DNA from: Calothrix sp. 336/3
GTDB taxonomy: Bacteria > Cyanobacteriota > Cyanobacteriia > Cyanobacteriales > Nostocaceae
Reading direction: 5' to 3'
Assembly (NCBI RefSeq): GCF_000734895.2
Contig: NZ_CP011382.1
Coordinates: forward strand, 784,700-848,699
Length of the DNA stretch: 64,000 bases
A program made the position numbers and the translations under genes. Below are positions 17,349 through 27,237 of the stretch, in pieces; within the stretch, counting starts at the first letter, position 1; each line of letters opens with the position of its first letter. The notes under the pieces were generated by a model that saw nothing but the letters and a program-made list of their open reading frames with translations, ran no database searches and was not told the origin of the DNA.

Positions 17349-17672
17349 ATGTTTATGAAATTTACTCCTATTCCTAACTCAGACTGCAATTTCCAAGGTC
17401 GAGATTTAAAGCCACAATTAGTGAATGTCAAAATTCAGTTAAATAGTCTTTACTGTGGAATAAATTTAAATAAAATAGCTCTACCTAGAGAGTGTTTCTG
17501 TATTGGCTTAATTCGTCAAGGTACAATAATTTCAGCTAGGGACAATCCCAGGATTTACTGTGGAGATAATATTTTAGTTTTGGCGATGGTCAATAATTCT
17601 ATTCCTGCCTTAAAAATTCTTCTCCATCAAAACCATCCAATTACATGGTCAGAATTTCAATGTCCTCTGTAA
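17349..17672 (+). CDS. Orphan TrkA-C/RCK-C domain small protein
   Basis: A 107-residue protein with no membrane segment. From about residue 25 it reads VNVKIQLNSLYCGINLNKIA, then LPRECFCIGLIRQGTIISAR and GDNILVLAMVNNSIPALKIL, the pattern of a TrkA-C (RCK-C) domain, which binds nucleotides or ions and gates K+ transporters. There is no NAD-binding TrkA-N half. Placed upstream of kdpA on the same strand, it may sense K+ status or a nucleotide and regulate Kdp or another channel. The start is uncertain: TTG 17331, ATG 17349 and ATG 17355 are all in frame and none has a clear ribosome-binding site. Confidence 0.6.
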   Translation: MFMKFTPIPNSDCNFQGRDLKPQLVNVKIQLNSLYCGINLNKIALPRECFCIGLIRQGTIISARDNPRIYCGDNILVLAMVNNSIPALKILLHQNHPITWSEFQCPL

Positions 17673-17998
17673 AATCTCCTAAAAATTTTATTCCTATCCA
17701 GCATTTCATCCTAGAGGCAGATAATATGGAATATTACCAAAAAACTGTAAATTCATGATTATATAAACAAGTTTTATTCCTAATCATGAAATTTATGGAA
17801 CCACATCTGATAGATTATTTAATAGTAATGGCAGGTAGTCGAGGTAAATTATTTGTTGGAATCATTACAATTTACCTTATCCCCTTGCACCCCGAAATCA
17901 AAGAGTTCCCAGAATCATATTTTACCCTAGGGTTACTATGTCATCAAAGATACAAAAATATTAACTAAAATATCTTCATCATCTACAGCTATAAATAC
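17673..17998. other. Region upstream of kdpA
   Basis: 326 bp, AT-rich. It contains a 60-codon frame (17786-17968) with no recognisable feature, which I do not call. No c-di-AMP (ydaO-type) riboswitch could be recognised by eye. The kdpA start at 17999 has no evident Shine-Dalgarno sequence. The kdp promoter lies here or upstream of the TrkA-C gene. Confidence 0.4.
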
Positions 17999-19672
17999 AT
18001 GGAACAAGGTCTTTTTCAAATAGGTATTACCCTAATTATTATCATTGCCATTACACCCATTTTAGGTAGGTATATTGCGGGTGTATTCATGGGTGAACGC
18101 TCAATTATCGACCCCCTACTCAACCCCATCGAGAAAGTTATCTATATTCTCGGAGGTGTGCGTCGTCAGGAAGACATGACAGGTTGGCAATATATTCGCG
18201 CTGTAATTTTTACTAACATTGCCATGGCAATTCTCGTATATTTGCTGATAATATCCCAGCAAGGATTGCCATTTAATCCCACAGGTTTGACTGCTCCCAG
18301 TTGGCATTTAGCCCTACACACGACAATTTCCTTTCTCACCAACACCGATCAGCAACATTACTCCGGTGAAACAACCTTTAGTTATTTTACCCAAACCACC
18401 GCTTTAGGGTTCTTGATGTTTACCTCTGCGGCTACAGGTTTAGCAGTGGGGATCGCCTTTATTCGCGGTGTTACAGGTAGACCCCTAGGTAATTTTTATG
18501 TAGACTTAACCCGTGGAATTACGCGCATTTTGTTACCCATCTCCATTGTGGGGGCGATCGCCCTAGTATTTCTCGGTGTACCCCAAACTCTCGCTCCTCC
18601 CCTAGTTGCCAAAACCCTAGAAGGAGCTAACCAATACATTGCCAGGGGTCCGGTGGCATCCTTTGAGATGATTAAACAATTAGGTGAAAATGGCGGTGGC
18701 TTTTTTGGGGTTAATTCTGCCCACCCCTTCGAGAATCCCAATCCAGCTAGTAACCTGCTGGAAACTATTGCCATGATTGCCATACCTGCGGCTCTAATTT
18801 ATACCTACGGTATCTTTGCCAACAACCTCAAACAAGCTTGGTTACTATTCTGGATGGTATTTATTATCTTCCTGGTACTCGTGGTAATTACAGCCAGTGG
18901 GGAGTATGGTGGCAATCCCCTGATTAACAGTACCGTTGGATTAGAGCAACCGAATCTGGAAGGGAAAGAAGTCCGCTTTGGTTGGGCGCAAACGGCACTT
19001 TGGGCAGTGATGACAACCGCAACCATGTGTGGTGCAGTCAACGGCATGCATGATTCCCTGATGCCATCGGGCGGGTTTACCACCATGTTAAATATGTTCC
19101 TACAAATTATCTGGGGCGGTCAAGGAACAGGTACAGCCTACCTATATATATTCCTGATTCTCACCGTTTTCTTAACTGGTTTGATGGTGGGGCGCACCCC
19201 GGAATTTTTAGGACGGAAAATTGAAAAACGGGAAATTGTCCTTGCTAGCGTCGTTTTACTGATTCATCCCATCGCCGTACTCATTCCCAGCGCGATCGCC
19301 CTAGCATTTCCCACCCAACTAGCCGGAATCAGTAACCCCGGTTTCCATGGAATTTCCCAAGTCGTATACGAATATACCTCCGCCGCCGCGAATAATGGCT
19401 CTGGGTTGGAAGGTTTAGGTGATGGGACTCTCTGGTGGAATCTCAGTACATCCTTAAGTATTTTACTGGGTCGCTATGTCCCAATTATTGCTATCCTGCT
19501 CCTGGCTGACAGTATGGCACAAAAACAGCCAGTTCCCGAAACCCCCGGTACACTGCGGACTGATTCCCTGCTATTCACCGTCGTCACCGCAGGTGTAATT
19601 TTAATTCTCAATGTCCTAACATTCTTCCCCGTCCTCGCCCTAGGACCGATCGCCGAAGGTTTTAAATTATGA
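17999..19672 (+). CDS. kdpA: Potassium-transporting ATPase subunit A
   Basis: A 557-residue membrane protein, the K+-binding and translocating subunit of the KdpFABC pump. The four selectivity-filter-like loops are visible: [44 protein letters not shown] and [13 protein letters not shown]. Its stop overlaps the kdpB start (ATGA), the usual coupling. The complex imports K+ with high affinity when external K+ is scarce; in Anabaena, kdp operons are linked to K+ limitation and desiccation. Length and motifs are normal, so the subunit should be functional. Confidence 0.97.
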   Translation: MEQGLFQIGITLIIIIAITPILGRYIAGVFMGERSIIDPLLNPIEKVIYILGGVRRQEDMTGWQYIRAVIFTNIAMAILVYLLIISQQGLPFNPTGLTAPSWHLALHTTISFLTNTDQQHYSGETTFSYFTQTTALGFLMFTSAATGLAVGIAFIRGVTGRPLGNFYVDLTRGITRILLPISIVGAIALVFLGVPQTLAPPLVAKTLEGANQYIARGPVASFEMIKQLGENGGGFFGVNSAHPFENPNPASNLLETIAMIAIPAALIYTYGIFANNLKQAWLLFWMVFIIFLVLVVITASGEYGGNPLINSTVGLEQPNLEGKEVRFGWAQTALWAVMTTATMCGAVNGMHDSLMPSGGFTTMLNMFLQIIWGGQGTGTAYLYIFLILTVFLTGLMVGRTPEFLGRKIEKREIVLASVVLLIHPIAVLIPSAIALAFPTQLAGISNPGFHGISQVVYEYTSAAANNGSGLEGLGDGTLWWNLSTSLSILLGRYVPIIAILLLADSMAQKQPVPETPGTLRTDSLLFTVVTAGVILILNVLTFFPVLALGPIAEGFKL

Positions 19673-21750
19673 ACTCAACACCTCGTAACCCACGTAACCG
19701 CCGCCGTCAAGCCAAGAAACAGGCAAAAGTCAGTAACAAAGGACTCTACCAAAGAGCCATCACAGATGCTTTTGTCAAACTCAATCCCCAACATGCGGTG
19801 AAAAACCCCGTGATGTTTCTAGTGTGGATGGGTACGATTATTACCTTACTTGTCACCATCGAGCCGAATTTATTTGGACCTGTTGCCGGAAAAAATCCCC
19901 GATTATTTAACGGGTTAATTACCCTGATTCTATTTTTTACCGTAGTGTTTGCCAATTTTGCGGAGGCGATCGCCGAAGGTAGGGGCAAAGCCCAAGCAGA
20001 TGCACTGCGAGCCACAAAATCAGACACCCTGGCGAAGAAACTCCAGCCCGATGGCTCCACAATTGAAGTATCATCTACCACCTTGCAACGGGGTGACTCC
20101 GTATACGTGGTAGCAGGGGACATCATTCCTGCCGATGGGGAAGTAGTTATGGGTGTTGCCAGTGTGGACGAGTCGGCAATTACCGGAGAATCAGCCCCTG
20201 TATTAAAAGAATCCGGTTCGGATGTCGCCAGTTCCGTCACCGGAGGAACCCGAATTATTTCCGATGAGCTAGTAATTAAAATTACTGCCGACCCCGGAAA
20301 GGGCTTTATTGACAGGATGATTGCCTTGGTAGAGGGAGCAGAGCGCTCAAAAACACCCAATGAAATTGCCTTGACGGTACTGTTAGCAGTGTTAACCCTG
20401 GTGTTTCTATTTGTGGTTGTCACCCTCCCCACAATTAGTAGCTATGTGAAAATTCCTGTGAGCGTCCCCGTTTTGGTAGCTCTCCTAGTTGCCCTAATTC
20501 CCACAACTATCGGCGGCTTATTGAGCGCGATCGGGATTGCAGGGATGGATAGAGTTGCCCAATTTAATGTAATTGCGACTTCTGGACGCGCCGTAGAAGC
20601 CTGCGGAGATATTAATACTTTGATTTTGGATAAAACAGGGACAATTACCTTAGGGAACCGTTTAGCCGAGGAATTTATCCCCGTCAATGGGCACTCTCAC
20701 CAAGAAGTAGCAAGTGTTGCCCTCGCTGCAAGTATCTTTGATGACACCCCCGAAGGAAAATCTATTGTCAGATTAGCAGAGAAATTAGACGCTCCACTGC
20801 ATTTTTCCCAGGAAAAGGCTGAAGGTGTGGAATTTTCCGCCAAAACCCGGATGAGTGGCACAAATTTTCCCGATGGCAAACAAGCGCGCAAGGGTGCAGT
20901 ATCAGCAATTAAAGGGTTTGTGCGTTCCCGTGACGGCAAGGAAACCCCAGAGCTAGATGCTGCCTATGAGCAAGTTTCCCTACTCGGTGGCACACCCCTA
21001 GCTGTATGCTTGGATGGAGATATCTATGGTGTGATTTACCTCAAAGATATTGTCAAGCCCGGTATCCGCGAACGTTTCGACCAATTGCGGCGTATGGGTG
21101 TAAAAACTATCATGTTGACTGGGGATAATCACATCACAGCATCGGTGATTGCTAAGGAAGCGGGGGTAGATGATTTTATTGCCGAAGCCTCTCCAGAAGA
21201 CAAAATTGCTGTGATTCAACGGGAGCAGGCACAGGGTAAGCTGGTAGCAATGACGGGGGATGGCACCAATGATGCTCCGGCTTTAGCCCAGGCAAATGTG
21301 GGTGTGGCAATGAATACAGGTACTCAGGCAGCGAAGGAAGCTGCAAATATGGTGGATTTGGATTCTGATCCCACAAAGTTAATTGATATTGTCGGTATTG
21401 GTAAGCAACTATTAATTACCCGTGGAGCTTTAACAACTTTTTCCATTGCAAATGATATCGCCAAGTATTTTGCGATTATTCCGGTATTGTTTGCGGCGGC
21501 AAATTTACAGGATTTAAATGTGATGAAGTTGACGAGTACAAATTCGGCAGTATTATCGGCATTAATTTATAATGCGGCAATTATTCCGGCTTTGATTCCT
21601 TTAGCTTTGACTGGGGTGAAGTTTCGCCCTTTGACAGCAAATCAATTATTACAAAGAAATATCTTGATTTATGGTTTGGGTGGGGTGATTGCACCGTTTA
21701 TTGCGATTAAGTTGATTGATATTGTGATTACGGTGGTGGGATTAGGGTGA
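19669..21750 (+). CDS. kdpB: Potassium-transporting ATPase subunit B (P-type ATPase)
   Basis: A 693-residue P-type ATPase. Visible: the phosphorylation motif [11 protein letters not shown] (Asp about 322), the actuator-loop motif [19 protein letters not shown]-like [14 protein letters not shown] in membrane helix 4, and the hinge [10 protein letters not shown] and [13 protein letters not shown]. An N-terminal basic tail ([14 protein letters not shown]) precedes the first helix. It hydrolyses ATP to drive K+ uptake through KdpA. It starts inside the kdpA stop codon. Nothing is missing. Confidence 0.97.
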   Translation: MNSTPRNPRNRRRQAKKQAKVSNKGLYQRAITDAFVKLNPQHAVKNPVMFLVWMGTIITLLVTIEPNLFGPVAGKNPRLFNGLITLILFFTVVFANFAEAIAEGRGKAQADALRATKSDTLAKKLQPDGSTIEVSSTTLQRGDSVYVVAGDIIPADGEVVMGVASVDESAITGESAPVLKESGSDVASSVTGGTRIISDELVIKITADPGKGFIDRMIALVEGAERSKTPNEIALTVLLAVLTLVFLFVVVTLPTISSYVKIPVSVPVLVALLVALIPTTIGGLLSAIGIAGMDRVAQFNVIATSGRAVEACGDINTLILDKTGTITLGNRLAEEFIPVNGHSHQEVASVALAASIFDDTPEGKSIVRLAEKLDAPLHFSQEKAEGVEFSAKTRMSGTNFPDGKQARKGAVSAIKGFVRSRDGKETPELDAAYEQVSLLGGTPLAVCLDGDIYGVIYLKDIVKPGIRERFDQLRRMGVKTIMLTGDNHITASVIAKEAGVDDFIAEASPEDKIAVIQREQAQGKLVAMTGDGTNDAPALAQANVGVAMNTGTQAAKEAANMVDLDSDPTKLIDIVGIGKQLLITRGALTTFSIANDIAKYFAIIPVLFAAANLQDLNVMKLTSTNSAVLSALIYNAAIIPALIPLALTGVKFRPLTANQLLQRNILIYGLGGVIAPFIAIKLIDIVITVVGLG

Positions 21751-22048
21751 GTGATGAGTGATGAGTAGTGAGTGATGAGTAATGAGTAGTGAGTAGAGAC
21801 GTGTTAGCGTTAGCTTCGCCCTACTACGAAAACGATTAGCGTGTCGCTTTGCAACTCAGTTCCTCTGCAAGAGGCTATATCACGTCTGTGATGGGGAATG
21901 GGTGGATTATTTTTTTAAAGGAAGGGATTTGTAGATAAACTTTTACCCCTGGTAAAGCTACAAAGTCAACAGCCGAGAATTAGGGCAAAGGTGAAAGATT
22001 TCAGATGATTTGGATGTATCAAATAGCAAATGATAGCAATTGAAAATC
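21751..22048. repeat. Simple GAGTGATGAGTA-type repeat and spacer inside the kdp operon
   Basis: The first ~50 bp after the kdpB stop is a run of short imperfect repeats built from GTGATGA and GTAGTGA (21748-21797). It is followed by a dispersed-repeat fragment containing TTAGCGTGTCGCTTTGCAAC near 21836. The remainder has no gene. The 298-bp gap is large for a kdp operon and could allow an internal promoter or terminator between kdpB and the downstream subunits. Confidence 0.6.
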
Positions 22049-22363
22049 ATGAAAAATATGCTGACAAAAAATATTTTTGCTCGTCTGAGAGAGAATAATC
22101 AATTTGCTTCTCAACTGACAGATGTAAAAACAGATGTATTTGAGGCGATTGTTTTTATTTGGAATGGCTGGAAAAAGCAAAGATATCCGGCAATTATTTT
22201 CCTATCTTTATGTATCAATGTCTTGCTCGCGCCCGTAGTTTATGCAGCATCTGGGGGTAAATTTGAACCACGTCATGCTTACGCTTTGGGTGGGTTAGGG
22301 TTATTGACTTTAGGATTAGTAATTTATCTGTTTGATGTGGTATTTCATCCTGAGAAATATTAG
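22049..22363 (+). CDS. KdpG/KdpF-like small membrane subunit
   Basis: A 104-residue protein with an N-terminal polar region and two hydrophobic segments: YPAIIFLSLCINVLLAPVVY and ALGGLGLLTLGLVIYLFDVV, ending VFHPEKY. The second helix plus the PEKY tail is what KdpF (about 29 residues, ending LRPEKF) looks like. Anabaena kdp operons carry an extra gene called kdpG between kdpB and kdpC; this gene has the same place. It probably stabilises the KdpABC complex. ATG 22049 preferred over the in-frame TTG at 22040. Confidence 0.7.
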   Translation: MKNMLTKNIFARLRENNQFASQLTDVKTDVFEAIVFIWNGWKKQRYPAIIFLSLCINVLLAPVVYAASGGKFEPRHAYALGGLGLLTLGLVIYLFDVVFHPEKY

Positions 22364-22415
22364 AAGTGGGAAAAATTACTGGTAGAGATAACCATAAAAT
22401 CAGAGGTTGATTGAC

Positions 22416-22988
22416 ATGAAAAATATACTTAAAATTATCCGTATGACTGTCGGATTGTGGGTATTGACTGCCTTGATATATCCTGTTGTGATTTTGGCAG
22501 TCAGTCAAGTTGCCTTTGCCAGTCAAGGAAATGGTAGTGTGTTACGAAATTCCCAAGGAACCGTTATTGGTTCGGTACTAATTGGTCAAGAGTTTAAATC
22601 TGAGAGATATTTTAGCGATCGCCCTAGTACAATTAACTATAGCCAAGATGAATCAGCCAAACCAACAGGTGTTTCTGGGGCTAGTAACTTGGCACCTAGT
22701 AACCCAGATTTATTAAAGAGAGTCCAAGAAGATGCTAGTCGTCTTCAACAGAAGAACACAAAACCCGTTGCCGATTTAATCTACACCTCTGGTTCTGGCT
22801 TAGATCCTCACATTTCCACCGCAGCCGCGCAAGCACAATTAAATAGGGTTGCTCAAGCGCGTAATTTGCAGCCCGGTGAGATAGCTGCTTTAATTGATAG
22901 GTATACAGAACGGAGATTTTTAGGGATTTTCGGAGAACCTGGAGTCAATGTTCTGGAATTAAATTACGCCCTTGATTCTCGACCATAA
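22416..22988 (+). CDS. kdpC: Potassium-transporting ATPase subunit C, copy 1
   Basis: A 190-residue subunit with one N-terminal membrane helix (VGLWVLTALIYPVVILAVSQ) and a soluble domain showing the family motifs GSVLIGQEF, RPS then SGASNLAPSNPDL, SGSGLDPHIS and RFLGIFGEPGVNVLELN. KdpC sits at the KdpA/KdpB interface and affects nucleotide affinity. AGAGG precedes the ATG at 22416. Only five bases separate its stop from the next start, which encodes a second KdpC. Confidence 0.95.
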   Translation: MKNILKIIRMTVGLWVLTALIYPVVILAVSQVAFASQGNGSVLRNSQGTVIGSVLIGQEFKSERYFSDRPSTINYSQDESAKPTGVSGASNLAPSNPDLLKRVQEDASRLQQKNTKPVADLIYTSGSGLDPHISTAAAQAQLNRVAQARNLQPGEIAALIDRYTERRFLGIFGEPGVNVLELNYALDSRP

Positions 22989-22993
22989 CCCTA

Positions 22994-23629
22994 ATGTCTA
23001 TTTTGCGAAGCATAATTAGAGCCATACGCATGACTCTGATTATCTGGGTGTTAACTGCCATGATTTACCCTGCTATCATCTGGACTGTAGGTAGTAAGGC
23101 TTTTCCTGTTCAAGCTAATGGTAGTACAGTCTTCAATATTCAAGGTGAACCCATTGGTTCCGCATTGATTGGACAACAGTTTAAATCAGACAAGTATTTT
23201 CACGGTCGTCCAAGTACTATTAGATACAGTCAAGGCAGACAAGCAAGACCAAGGGGAATCTCTGGTGCAAGCAACCTTGCTCCTTCTAACCCTGATTTAC
23301 TCGATCGCATTACTCAGCAAGCAAACCAACTACGAGATGATAATATCCAGCCCTTATCAGAATTAATTTATACTTCTGGCTCTGGTTTAGATCCCCACAT
23401 CTCTGTACGTGCTGTGCGCGAGCAATTGGAAAGAGTTTCAAAAGCACGAGGAATTAGAGCCATTGAAATTTTACCTTTAATTGAAAAGTATACTGATGGC
23501 AGATTTCTGGGAATTTTTGGTGAACCGGGAGTAAATATCCTCAGGTTAAATTATGACCTAGACTTGCAGGATTTTAACCGTAGACAAAGCTCTCACCCGG
23601 AAAACTTCGGCGATCGCCCAACTCAATAG
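22994..23629 (+). CDS. Potassium-transporting ATPase subunit C, copy 2
   Basis: A 211-residue paralogue in direct tandem with the first kdpC. It keeps all family blocks (GSALIGQQF, SGASNLAPSNPDL, SGSGLDPHIS, RFLGIFGEPGVNILRLN) plus a 15-20 residue polar extension at the C-terminus (FNRRQSSHPENFGDRPTQ). The DNA has diverged well beyond a recent duplication, so both copies seem selected. There is no clear ribosome-binding site; re-initiation from the upstream stop is likely. It could form alternative KdpFABC complexes or have another regulatory role. Confidence 0.92.
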   Translation: MSILRSIIRAIRMTLIIWVLTAMIYPAIIWTVGSKAFPVQANGSTVFNIQGEPIGSALIGQQFKSDKYFHGRPSTIRYSQGRQARPRGISGASNLAPSNPDLLDRITQQANQLRDDNIQPLSELIYTSGSGLDPHISVRAVREQLERVSKARGIRAIEILPLIEKYTDGRFLGIFGEPGVNILRLNYDLDLQDFNRRQSSHPENFGDRPTQ

Positions 23630-23739
23630 CAGCAGAAGTCTGCAAGAGGTGGAACTTTAAGATTACTTGCTTACGTCGCATTAACATCAGTGTGCTTGTG
23701 TCATTCCTAAGTAATAAGTAATCATTTTGGCAAAATATT

Positions 23740-24516
23740 ATGTTGAAATCACTGAGTAAATATTTTCCTCATCAGTCCCTTATCTGGTTAGGAATCTTAG
23801 GCGCTAGTAGTATTTTGTACTCACTAACAATAGTCCACCAACCAGCCAAAGCAGAAGAATCTCTGGCAGAATGTATTCGGAATTTGATGAATGAGGGGAT
23901 TTCTGAACAAAGTGCGGCGATCGCCTGTCGTCGGGATGAACGGGATGAACGGGATGAACCCGGTGAGCGAGATGAGCGAGATGAATGGCGAAGGGATGAT
24001 AATTTTGTCGAATTACGGGCAAAGTCAGGTCCCACCCCGGAAGGTCGTTGGCGTTATGATAGCTCAGGGATTCCTGATGATGCCATGAGTCGTGCAGGGT
24101 GTGAAAGAGTTGGTTGGAATGATTGGCGTTGTCCGACTCGTAGAATCAGAGTACAGGTGCTAGATAAAAATTATAGAACCGTAGAATTACGGGCAAAGTC
24201 TGGTCCTACCCCCGAAGGACGCTGGCGCTATGATGCTCCTGGTATACCTAGTGAGTCCATGGTCAGAGCTGGGTGTGAGAGTGTAGGTTGGAGTGGTTGG
24301 CGTTGTCCAACTCGCAGAATCAGAGTACAAGTAGCAGAAAAGACAGAACGAGTAGTAGAATTACGAGCTAATTCAGGTCCTACCCCGGAAGGTCGCTGGC
24401 GCTATAACGCGAATGGAATTCCCTATGAATCTATGCGTCGCGCCGGGTGTGAAAATGTTAGGGGTGATGATTGGCGTTGTCCTAGTCGCAGAATTCGAGT
24501 CACTATCACTGAATAG
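23740..24516 (+). CDS. Secreted protein with three Cys-paired repeats, inside the kdp operon
   Basis: A 258-residue protein. Residues 1-38 look like a signal peptide cleaved after AKA. A short helical Cys-containing segment (ECIRNLMNEG ... AIACRR) and a charged Arg-Asp-Glu linker (about 64-87) follow. Then come three ~51-residue repeats at about 90-140, 148-198 and 206-256, each starting VELRAxSGPTPEGRWRY and containing two cysteines in AGCE ... WRCP and ending RRIRV. The pattern suggests a small disulfide-linked beta domain in the periplasm. I do not recognise the repeat family. It lies 110 bp after kdpC copy 2 and 11 bp before kdpD, so it is probably co-transcribed with them. Confidence 0.75.
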   Translation: MLKSLSKYFPHQSLIWLGILGASSILYSLTIVHQPAKAEESLAECIRNLMNEGISEQSAAIACRRDERDERDEPGERDERDEWRRDDNFVELRAKSGPTPEGRWRYDSSGIPDDAMSRAGCERVGWNDWRCPTRRIRVQVLDKNYRTVELRAKSGPTPEGRWRYDAPGIPSESMVRAGCESVGWSGWRCPTRRIRVQVAEKTERVVELRANSGPTPEGRWRYNANGIPYESMRRAGCENVRGDDWRCPSRRIRVTITE

Positions 24517-24527
24517 TTAAATATTGC

Positions 24528-25640
24528 ATGTATCCATCACGACGGGGAAAACATAAAATCTTTATCGGTATGGCTCCTGGTGTGGGTAAAACCTATAAGA
24601 TGCTAGAGGAAGCCCATAGTCTGAAATCTGAGGGAATTGATGTTGTAATTGGGTTATTAGAAACCCATGGACGCAAGGAGACAGCAGAAAAAGCCGCAGG
24701 ATTAGAAGTGGTTCCCCGTCGGGAAATTTCGCGGGGTGCAATGACTCTGACGGAGATGGATACGGAAAAAATTATCGCGCGATCGCCCCAACTGATTTTA
24801 ATTGATGAACTAGCACATACTAATATTCCTGGTTCTCCACGGGAAAAACGCTACCAAGACGTGGAAATCATTTTGAATGCAGGTATAGATGTTTACTCAA
24901 CCATGAATATTCAACATCTGGAGAGTTTAAATGACTTAGTAGCTAGAATTACAGGGGTAATTGTCAGGGAGCGTGTACCGGATAGGTTTTTAGAGGAAGC
25001 GGAGGAGATTATTGTTGTTGATATTACACCAGAAAGTCTCCAAGAACGTATCCGTGAGGGGAAGGTGTATGCAGCAGCGAAAATTGACGAGTCGCTGACG
25101 AATTTCTTTCGCAAACCGAACTTGATTGCTTTACGGGAATTAGCTTTGCGGGAAGTAGCGGATAATGTGGAAGAACAAGCTTTATCTGCAAATCCCCAGG
25201 GATTAGTTTGTAATATTCACGAACGAGTTTTAGTTTGTGTTTCCACCTATGCGAATTCTGTCCAGTTGTTGCGTCGGGGTGCAAGACTGGCTAATTATAT
25301 GAATGCACCCTTGTATGTGGTATTTGTTGCCGATCCCGAACGGTTTTTGACTAAGGAAGAAAGCTTACATATTGAAAACTGCGAAAAGTTGTGTCAGGAG
25401 TTCGGAGGTACTTTTCTGCGGGTGACAGGTAGTGATATTGTTAAGGCGATCGCCCAAACTGCACAGAAGTATCGCATTACCCAAATAGTTATCGGTGAAA
25501 GTCAACGCTCCCGGTGGCAAATTTTACTCAGGGGTTCTTTGACACAAAAGTTAGTCAAATTATTGAAAAATATCGATTTACATATTATTGCGACAGATGT
25601 AGCCAGGAACAAGGAACAGGGAACAGGGGATAGAGAATAG
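24528..25640 (+). CDS. kdpD: KdpD N-terminal sensor protein without kinase domain
   Basis: A 370-residue protein consisting only of the KdpD N-terminal module: GKHKIFIGMAPGVGKTYKML (Walker A), LILIDELAHTNIPGS (Walker B), then a Usp-type domain from about residue 225 (ERVLVCVSTYANSVQLLRRG to VIGESQRSRWQILLRGS). The membrane, HisKA and HATPase parts are absent. Such truncated KdpD proteins are standard in cyanobacterial kdp operons (Anabaena kdp2), so this is not a broken gene. It may bind c-di-AMP or ATP and modulate the pump or a separate kinase, such as the one encoded at 15943-17040. Confidence 0.92.
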   Translation: MYPSRRGKHKIFIGMAPGVGKTYKMLEEAHSLKSEGIDVVIGLLETHGRKETAEKAAGLEVVPRREISRGAMTLTEMDTEKIIARSPQLILIDELAHTNIPGSPREKRYQDVEIILNAGIDVYSTMNIQHLESLNDLVARITGVIVRERVPDRFLEEAEEIIVVDITPESLQERIREGKVYAAAKIDESLTNFFRKPNLIALRELALREVADNVEEQALSANPQGLVCNIHERVLVCVSTYANSVQLLRRGARLANYMNAPLYVVFVADPERFLTKEESLHIENCEKLCQEFGGTFLRVTGSDIVKAIAQTAQKYRITQIVIGESQRSRWQILLRGSLTQKLVKLLKNIDLHIIATDVARNKEQGTGDRE

Positions 25641-26131
25641 AAGCGATCGCCGAACTGCGAACGGCTTTTTCACTACACTTGAGAATGTGGGTATTGTTTA
25701 TGCCTATTTCTTTTCCTAAATAGCTGTTGAGCTAAACTCGACTTTATCCATTTTTCCTGAACCTCACAACCGATGCTGAAACCATTACAATATGGTAGTT
25801 TGAGTTTTTGAAGTTGAGCGCAAATCTGTGATATGGAAAAAGTATTTGCTAAAAAAACAGGATTTTTGTGGGATAAGGAAAGCCAAGTTCTCAATTTTGG
25901 AGAAAGTCGAGCTAAGAGCATGTTTGAAAAGTTTTTGAAGATATAATTTGTGATTCTGAGTGGAGCTTTGCGAAACGTTAGCTTCGTCGCTATAATTCGT
26001 AAACGCGTAGCGTGCCGTAGGCTGTAGAATCTAGGGTTTCGTCTACGTACTGAGATGCTTCGTTCCTCAGCATGACATAGAAGACGACTTTTCAAACAAC
26101 CTCTAAGATTGAGAAAATCTCTAGTGCCGTA
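25641..26131. other. Intergenic region with degraded sequence and dispersed repeat
   Basis: 491 bp without a convincing gene. The right part (about 25960-26090) is a dispersed cyanobacterial repeat: AGCTTCGTCGC, GCGTAGCGTGCC and TTCGTTCCTCAGCATGAC all belong to this type. The left part holds a minus-strand frame with unusually protein-like composition (about 25673-25920) but no start of its own outside the repeat; it may be a relic of a transposon or other gene. Confidence 0.5.
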
Positions 26132-27082
26132 ATGACCAAGTTACCTAAACGCTCTAAATCTCAAAAGATCGGGGTAAGTACAGCTGATCTTCTCAGTTCT
26201 GTTTTTGCCAAGTTTTGCAACGTTATCCCTGTCCCTCAAGATAGAGACTTCGGTATCGACTTCATCTGTGAAATTATGCGGGGAGAACACCCAACTGGAA
26301 AATTATTTAATATTCAATGTAAAGGGAAAGAAGAAGCCAAAGTAGAAGGTGATTCAATCACAATTCCCATCAAAGTCACGACTCTCAATTATTGGCTCCT
26401 TCAACCAAATCCAACATTCTTAATTGTTGTTGATGGCAAAGATGGTTTATTTTACTGGTCTTTTCCTCAAGAATTTCTCGGTTCACTCAATAAAAATTGG
26501 CAAGAACAGAATACAGTATCAATTCCAGTTCCTGTTCAGAATTGGTTCAAGCAAGATATAAATGACTTGCCTGCTCAATTAGTTTCAATAGTTAATTCAC
26601 ATGCATCAGCTACTCCTCGGAATGGCGATTATCTCGGAACATTAACACTTGGAGATGCCATAGATAGGGCTGCTGACTACGGATTACATGTTTTGAGAAC
26701 ACCCTTTCATCGTCCTTTTCAGTATATGGGAATGTTTATTGCAGATGCGGCAAGCGCGGTTGGTGGTCAACCCAATAAAGTTGGCAATATCATCGTTGAG
26801 TCTGATCAAGCCCACATGCTGTTAGAGGCAGAAGGAAATTTTGTGAATTATGTAGATATTGAACTAAAAAAGACTGCACCTTGGAGTCAGAGCCGCCCGT
26901 TTGATTCTGCGGCAATTTTAGGAGTACTTAGTATTAACCCAGGCGAGTTAGAATTAGCCCGTAAACAGACACACTTTCACACCTACTATGACCATAAGAG
27001 AAGATTAAAGATTGGTGTATCTTGTCAGTATGAGGGCGCACCGCTATCTGTAGGATTTAGCAGCAAGTATTACAGAGCTTGA
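26132..27082 (+). CDS. DUF4365 family protein
   Basis: A 316-residue protein. The N-terminal half has the DUF4365 pattern: a helix after the start, then VPQDRDFGIDFICEIM, FNIQCKGKEEA and a strand pair (NPTFLIVVDGKDGLFYWSFP). The D-x-G-x-D and Q-x-K elements are what one expects from a PD-(D/E)XK nuclease-like core (GID ... QCK). The C-terminal half (from about residue 160) is unfamiliar. DUF4365 proteins often sit in defence or mobile islands. This gene stands alone next to rearranged sequence. Nuclease activity is an inference from the motif. Confidence 0.75.
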   Translation: MTKLPKRSKSQKIGVSTADLLSSVFAKFCNVIPVPQDRDFGIDFICEIMRGEHPTGKLFNIQCKGKEEAKVEGDSITIPIKVTTLNYWLLQPNPTFLIVVDGKDGLFYWSFPQEFLGSLNKNWQEQNTVSIPVPVQNWFKQDINDLPAQLVSIVNSHASATPRNGDYLGTLTLGDAIDRAADYGLHVLRTPFHRPFQYMGMFIADAASAVGGQPNKVGNIIVESDQAHMLLEAEGNFVNYVDIELKKTAPWSQSRPFDSAAILGVLSINPGELELARKQTHFHTYYDHKRRLKIGVSCQYEGAPLSVGFSSKYYRA

Positions 27083-27237
27083 AATGATAAATAAAAGCAA
27101 TTCTGTTTCAAAAGTGGCATTGTTGTACCAAAAGTTGAAATTGGCTCAAGTTCAGAAGTAATATCATGTTCGGCTAAATACTTGCACTATATGCGACAAT
27201 AAGCAAAAGTACATCGCGGCTACTACTCAACTCAGTT

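Noticed and set aside
17786-17968. 60-codon plus-strand frame before kdpA
   Set aside because: No ribosome-binding site, no domain, no membrane pattern typical of KdpF; probably chance in AT-rich DNA.
17041-17998. c-di-AMP (ydaO) riboswitch upstream of kdp
   Set aside because: I looked for the conserved GGGGAACCC-like and pseudoknot segments expected upstream of K+ transporters and could not find them by eye; a covariance-model search would be decisive.
19746-20432. Long antisense frame (228 codons) opposite kdpB
   Set aside because: Codon-position shadow of a highly conserved P-type ATPase; the translation has no domain features.
25673-26095. Minus-strand frame of 140 codons
   Set aside because: The N-terminal third is translation of a dispersed repeat (CHAEERS, LRHATRLR type) and the rest has no recognised domain; described as a possible relic only.
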